A DNA stretch of 6,697 bases from Dokdonella_A sp038237055 (GTDB taxonomy: Bacteria; Pseudomonadota; Gammaproteobacteria; Xanthomonadales; Rhodanobacteraceae): NCBI GenBank assembly GCA_038237055.1, contig JBBRZD010000189.1, positions 1 through 6,697 on the forward strand, written 5' to 3'. Numbering within the stretch: position 1 is the stretch's first letter; each line of letters begins with the position of its first letter. The position numbers were made by a program, and so were the translations under genes. Below the pieces are notes generated by a model. That model was not told where the DNA came from, did not search any database, and saw only the letters and a program-made list of their open reading frames with translations. Positions 4,259 through 6,697 of this stretch are shown here, piece after piece.

Positions 4259-5689
4259 ATGTCGGTAGCCGGTAGCGCCGCGGTCGACGCGCACGTAGTG
4301 GACGTGAAACACGCCTTGTCGGGAGCGATCGCGCCGGGCAGTGAGGTGAAGTTGCGTGGCTGGGTGCGCACGCGCCGCGATTCCAAGGCCGGCCTCTCGT
4401 TCATCAACCTCAGCGACGGCTCCTGTTTCGATCCCATCCAGATAGTCGCGCCCAACTCTCTATCAAACTACGCAGATGAGGTCATGCGCCTGAGCGCCGG
4501 CTGCGCGCTCATCGCGGAGGGCGAACTGGTCGCCTCGCAAGGCAAGGAGCAGTCGTTCGAGCTCCAGGCCAGCCGCATCGAAGTGGTCGGCTGGGTCGAA
4601 GATCCGGAAACCTATCCGATCCAGCCCAAGCCGCATTCACCCGAATTCCTGCGCGAAGTTGCGCACCTCCGCCCCCGCACGAACCTGTTCGGCGCCGTCA
4701 CGCGCGTGCGCCACACGATCGCCAATGCGATCCACCGCTATTTCGACGAGAACGGCTACTTCTGGGTCAACACGCCGATCGTCACCACATCGGATACCGA
4801 AGGCGCGGGCGAGATGTTTCGCGTATCGACGCTCGACCTGATGAACCTGCCGCGCACGGACAAGGGCGCAATCGATTTCAAGAAAGACTTCTTCGGTAAG
4901 GAAGCATTCCTGACCGTGTCGGGCCAGCTCAATGTCGAGGCGTACTGCCTTGCGTTGAGCAAGGTGTACACATTCGGCCCGACCTTTCGCGCCGAGAACT
5001 CGCACACGACGCGACACCTCGCCGAATTCTGGATGGTCGAGCCGGAGATCGCGTTCGCCGATCTAGACGTCGATGCCACTGTCGCAGAGGATTTCCTCAA
5101 ATTCATTTTCCGCAGCGTGCTGGCCCAACGCCCGGACGACATGGCGTTCTTCGCCGACCGCGTCGAGAAAACCGCGATCTCGCGTTTGCAGTCGATTGTC
5201 GCGACGCCGTTCACGCGCATCGACTACACCGAAGCGGTCGATATCCTGAAAAAGTCCGGCAAGAAGTTCGACTACGCGGTCGAATGGGGCGCGGACCTGC
5301 AGACCGAGCACGAGCGCTTCCTGACCGAGCAGCATGTCGGCGGGCCGGTCGTGGTGATGAACTACCCGGAGAAGATCAAGGCGTTCTACATGCGCGTCAA
5401 CGACGATGGCCGCACCTGTGCCGCGATGGACGTACTTGCCCCCGGCATCGGTGAAATCATTGGCGGCTCGCAGCGCGAGGAGCGGCTCGACGTCCTTGAT
5501 CGTCGCATTGCGCAATTCGGTCTCGACCCAAAGATGTACTGGTGGTACCGCGATTTTCGTCGCTATGGCAGCGTGCCCCACGCGGGCTTCGGTCTCGGTT
5601 TCGAGCGCTTGGTCTGCTACGTCTGCGGCCTCGCGAATATCCGCGACGCGATCCCGTATCCGCGTGCGCCCGGCTCGGCCGAGTTCTGA
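4259..5689 (+). CDS. asnS: Asparaginyl-tRNA synthetase
   Basis: The enzyme charges tRNA-Asn with asparagine using ATP, in the cytoplasm. It is a class IIb synthetase of 476 residues (E. coli 466). The N-terminal OB-fold anticodon-binding domain spans about residues 30-112 (KLRGWVRTRRDSKAGLSFINLSDGS). The catalytic domain includes LRPRTNLFGAVTRVRH (137-152), the motif 2 region FRAENSHTTRHLAEFWMVEPE (243-263) and the motif 3 region GFGLGFERL (443-451). The C terminus IPYPRAPGSAEF is the usual short conserved end. Asn-specific rather than Asp-specific identity is supported by the large insertion-containing catalytic domain, the SGQLNVEAYCLALSKVYTFGPTFRAENS block and absence of the bacterial AspRS GAD domain. 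The ATG has AGGAG 9 bases upstream. A small membrane-protein gene begins 4 bases past the stop, so at least three genes probably share the transcript. Confidence 0.98.
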   Translation: MSVAGSAAVDAHVVDVKHALSGAIAPGSEVKLRGWVRTRRDSKAGLSFINLSDGSCFDPIQIVAPNSLSNYADEVMRLSAGCALIAEGELVASQGKEQSFELQASRIEVVGWVEDPETYPIQPKPHSPEFLREVAHLRPRTNLFGAVTRVRHTIANAIHRYFDENGYFWVNTPIVTTSDTEGAGEMFRVSTLDLMNLPRTDKGAIDFKKDFFGKEAFLTVSGQLNVEAYCLALSKVYTFGPTFRAENSHTTRHLAEFWMVEPEIAFADLDVDATVAEDFLKFIFRSVLAQRPDDMAFFADRVEKTAISRLQSIVATPFTRIDYTEAVDILKKSGKKFDYAVEWGADLQTEHERFLTEQHVGGPVVVMNYPEKIKAFYMRVNDDGRTCAAMDVLAPGIGEIIGGSQREERLDVLDRRIAQFGLDPKMYWWYRDFRRYGSVPHAGFGLGFERLVCYVCGLANIRDAIPYPRAPGSAEF

Positions 5690-5693
5690 GATC

Positions 5694-6017
5694 GTGACCT
5701 TCCTCGCATTCCGCGAATTCCTGTTGATCACCGGTCTCGGTATGACGGTGGCCGGCCTGACGACGTATGTCATGACCTGGATGCTGGTGATCGTCCACTT
5801 GCGCGATCACCACACCGACGAATACGCACGCCTTAGCGGATTCTTGTTCGCGCCGTACGCGTTCGGCTGGTATCTGCGCCGGGGCTATCGCGCTTTGCAT
5901 GATCGCGACCTCAGTGCACTCGCACGCCTTGGCAGCATCGGCGCGTGGTCAATCCTGATCGGCGCGACCATCGCGATCGGATCGAAAGGCATCGCCTGGT
6001 TCGGAGGTGCCGCGTGA
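5694..6017 (+). CDS. Small membrane protein of unknown function
   Basis: I do not recognise this family. The 107-residue protein starts at a GTG 4 bases after the asnS stop; a downstream ATG at 5742 would remove the first 16 residues and break into the first hydrophobic segment, so GTG is preferred. A long hydrophobic stretch covers about residues 8-36, a shorter one with aromatic residues about 47-61 (GFLFAPYAFGWYL), and a third about 80-103. Charged linkers lie at 37-46 (RDHHTDEYAR) and 62-78. This predicts an inner-membrane protein with two or three spanning helices. No catalytic motif or signal-peptide cleavage site is obvious. The stop codon overlaps the next start by four bases (GTGA), so the two small genes look translationally coupled. 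Coding status is supported by continuous organisation and sensible protein character. Confidence 0.8.
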   Translation: MTFLAFREFLLITGLGMTVAGLTTYVMTWMLVIVHLRDHHTDEYARLSGFLFAPYAFGWYLRRGYRALHDRDLSALARLGSIGAWSILIGATIAIGSKGIAWFGGAA

Positions 6018-6316
6018 GCGAAGAAACGAAATCATGGTGGGTCGCTGCGATCGGCGACACGTTGGTCTGGGCGCGCCTGGAAATCCTTGATTCCGGCATT
6101 GCCGAAGTACTCGACAGCAGCGGCGAAATGCTGCGCTACGACGATGAAGAAACCGGGCGCACGGCTCTGCTCGATGCGGAGTTCCGTGCGTTCGACGGGC
6201 TCGATGAAGACGACGCCGCGATGATCGGTTTTGATCTTGAAGAAACCGAACCGCCGCGCGGAGACGATGAAGACCTGGTGCCGCAGATGGTGCAGAAGCT
6301 GCCGCCGCGGCATTGA
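6014..6316 (+). CDS. Small highly acidic protein of unknown function
   Basis: I do not recognise this family. The 100-residue protein starts at a GTG within the GTGA overlap with the preceding gene and has a strong GGAGG 6 bases upstream, which settles the start against an upstream in-frame ATG at 5945 that lies inside the previous gene. It has 27 Asp or Glu and only about 8 Lys or Arg. The N-terminal part (WWVAAIGDTLVWARLEILDSGIAEVLDSSGE) alternates hydrophobic and polar residues as in a beta-rich small domain. Residues 43-46, 64-67 and 84-87 are acidic clusters, and the C terminus is Pro-rich. No signal peptide or membrane segment is present. Such acidity suggests a soluble cytoplasmic protein that binds a partner, but this is inference. 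Confidence 0.82.
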   Translation: MSEETKSWWVAAIGDTLVWARLEILDSGIAEVLDSSGEMLRYDDEETGRTALLDAEFRAFDGLDEDDAAMIGFDLEETEPPRGDDEDLVPQMVQKLPPRH

Positions 6317-6378
6317 ACCTTGGCACCACACGTCGATATCGCAAAACACGATCATCCTTCAGCTGGAAGTGCGCCCCA

Positions 6379-6697
6379 ATGAATCTTGACCTCACCGGCA
6401 AACACGCCCTCGTCTGCGGCGGATCGCAAGGTATCGGGCGCGCGACCGCGATCGAACTCGCGTTGCTCGGCGCCGATGTCACCCTGCTTGCACGCTCGCG
6501 CGAGTCGCTCGAATCCGCACTGGCAGCCTTGCCTAAAACGCATTCGGCGCAGACTCACGCGACGATCGCCGCCGACATGAGTGCGCACGAGGAATTGCGC
6601 GCGAAAGTCGAAGCAACTGCAAACGCGCACCCGTTTCATATATTGATCAACAACAGCGGCGGTCCGCCAGGTGGTCCGGCATACGCGGCATCGATCG
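6379..6697 (+). CDS. Short-chain dehydrogenase/reductase, N-terminal part (runs off the right edge)
   Basis: The visible 106 residues form the first half of a classical SDR Rossmann domain, normally about 240-260 residues. The opening is NLDLTGKHALVCGGSQGIGRATAIELALLG. The dinucleotide-binding motif GGSQGIG is at residues 14-20. The basic pair region LARSR at 37-41, after the second strand, favours NADP(H). D66 (AADMS) is the conserved adenine-contacting aspartate. ILINNSGGPPGGP at 88-100 replaces the usual NNAG with NNSGG, typical of one SDR subgroup. The catalytic Ser, Tyr and Lys lie beyond the window, so activity and substrate cannot be judged. FabG-like or glucose dehydrogenase-like names would be over-specific. 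A GGAAG lies about 9 bases before the ATG. It starts 62 bases after the acidic-protein gene, with no terminator between, so it may belong to the same transcript. Confidence 0.92.
   Translation, partial: MNLDLTGKHALVCGGSQGIGRATAIELALLGADVTLLARSRESLESALAALPKTHSAQTHATIAADMSAHEELRAKVEATANAHPFHILINNSGGPPGGPAYAASI

Noticed and set aside
5406..5693. Upstream extension of the small membrane protein into asnS
   Set aside because: This would overlap the conserved AsnRS C-terminal catalytic region by almost 300 bases; the GTG at 5694 gives a compact protein directly after the asnS stop.
5063..5773. 236-codon open frame on the minus strand
   Set aside because: It is antisense to asnS and the start of the small membrane protein gene; no domain is visible.
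1..6697. Mobile element, prophage, defence system or other exotic cassette
   Set aside because: I found no transposase, integrase, tRNA attachment site, toxin-antitoxin pair or abrupt composition change; gene order is conserved housekeeping.

Overview
The window is ordinary housekeeping chromosome from a GC-rich gammaproteobacterium, most likely of the order Xanthomonadales (Lysobacterales). The order rpsF-rpsR-rplI-dnaB-alr fits that group, the proteins resemble gammaproteobacterial families, and the hairpin repeat built from GGGAATCGGGA-like units between dnaB and alr looks like the dispersed intergenic repeats of that order. The taxonomic call is inference from memory, not from a search.

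Minus strand, read from right to left: an IscA-type iron-sulfur carrier (3800-4135); a roughly 200-base gap with palindromes, a candidate promoter and a highly structured leader; the ribosomal protein operon rpsF-rpsR-rplI (3599 down to 2314); two tandem hairpins, the second a strong intrinsic terminator; a dnaB upstream region with three DnaA-box-like 9-mers; dnaB (2035 down to 647); a long inverted repeat; and the first half of alr (531 down to the window edge).

Plus strand, from the divergent intergenic region at 4136-4258 rightward: asnS (4259-5689); two small tightly packed genes of unknown function, one a membrane protein and one very acidic (5694-6017 and 6014-6316); then the start of a short-chain dehydrogenase/reductase gene that runs off the window (6379-6697).

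The genes serve translation (bS6, bS18, bL9, AsnRS), replication (DnaB), cell-wall precursor supply (Alr) and Fe-S assembly. I found no mobile element, CRISPR array, RNA gene, defence locus or clearly new system. The most interesting signals are non-coding: the three-hairpin rpsF leader that may be an S6:S18 autoregulatory element, and the DnaA-box-like cluster in front of the replicative helicase gene. The two small genes behind asnS are the only unrecognised proteins. No stretch above 300 bases lacks a gene; the longest gap is 2036-2313 and its content is described.
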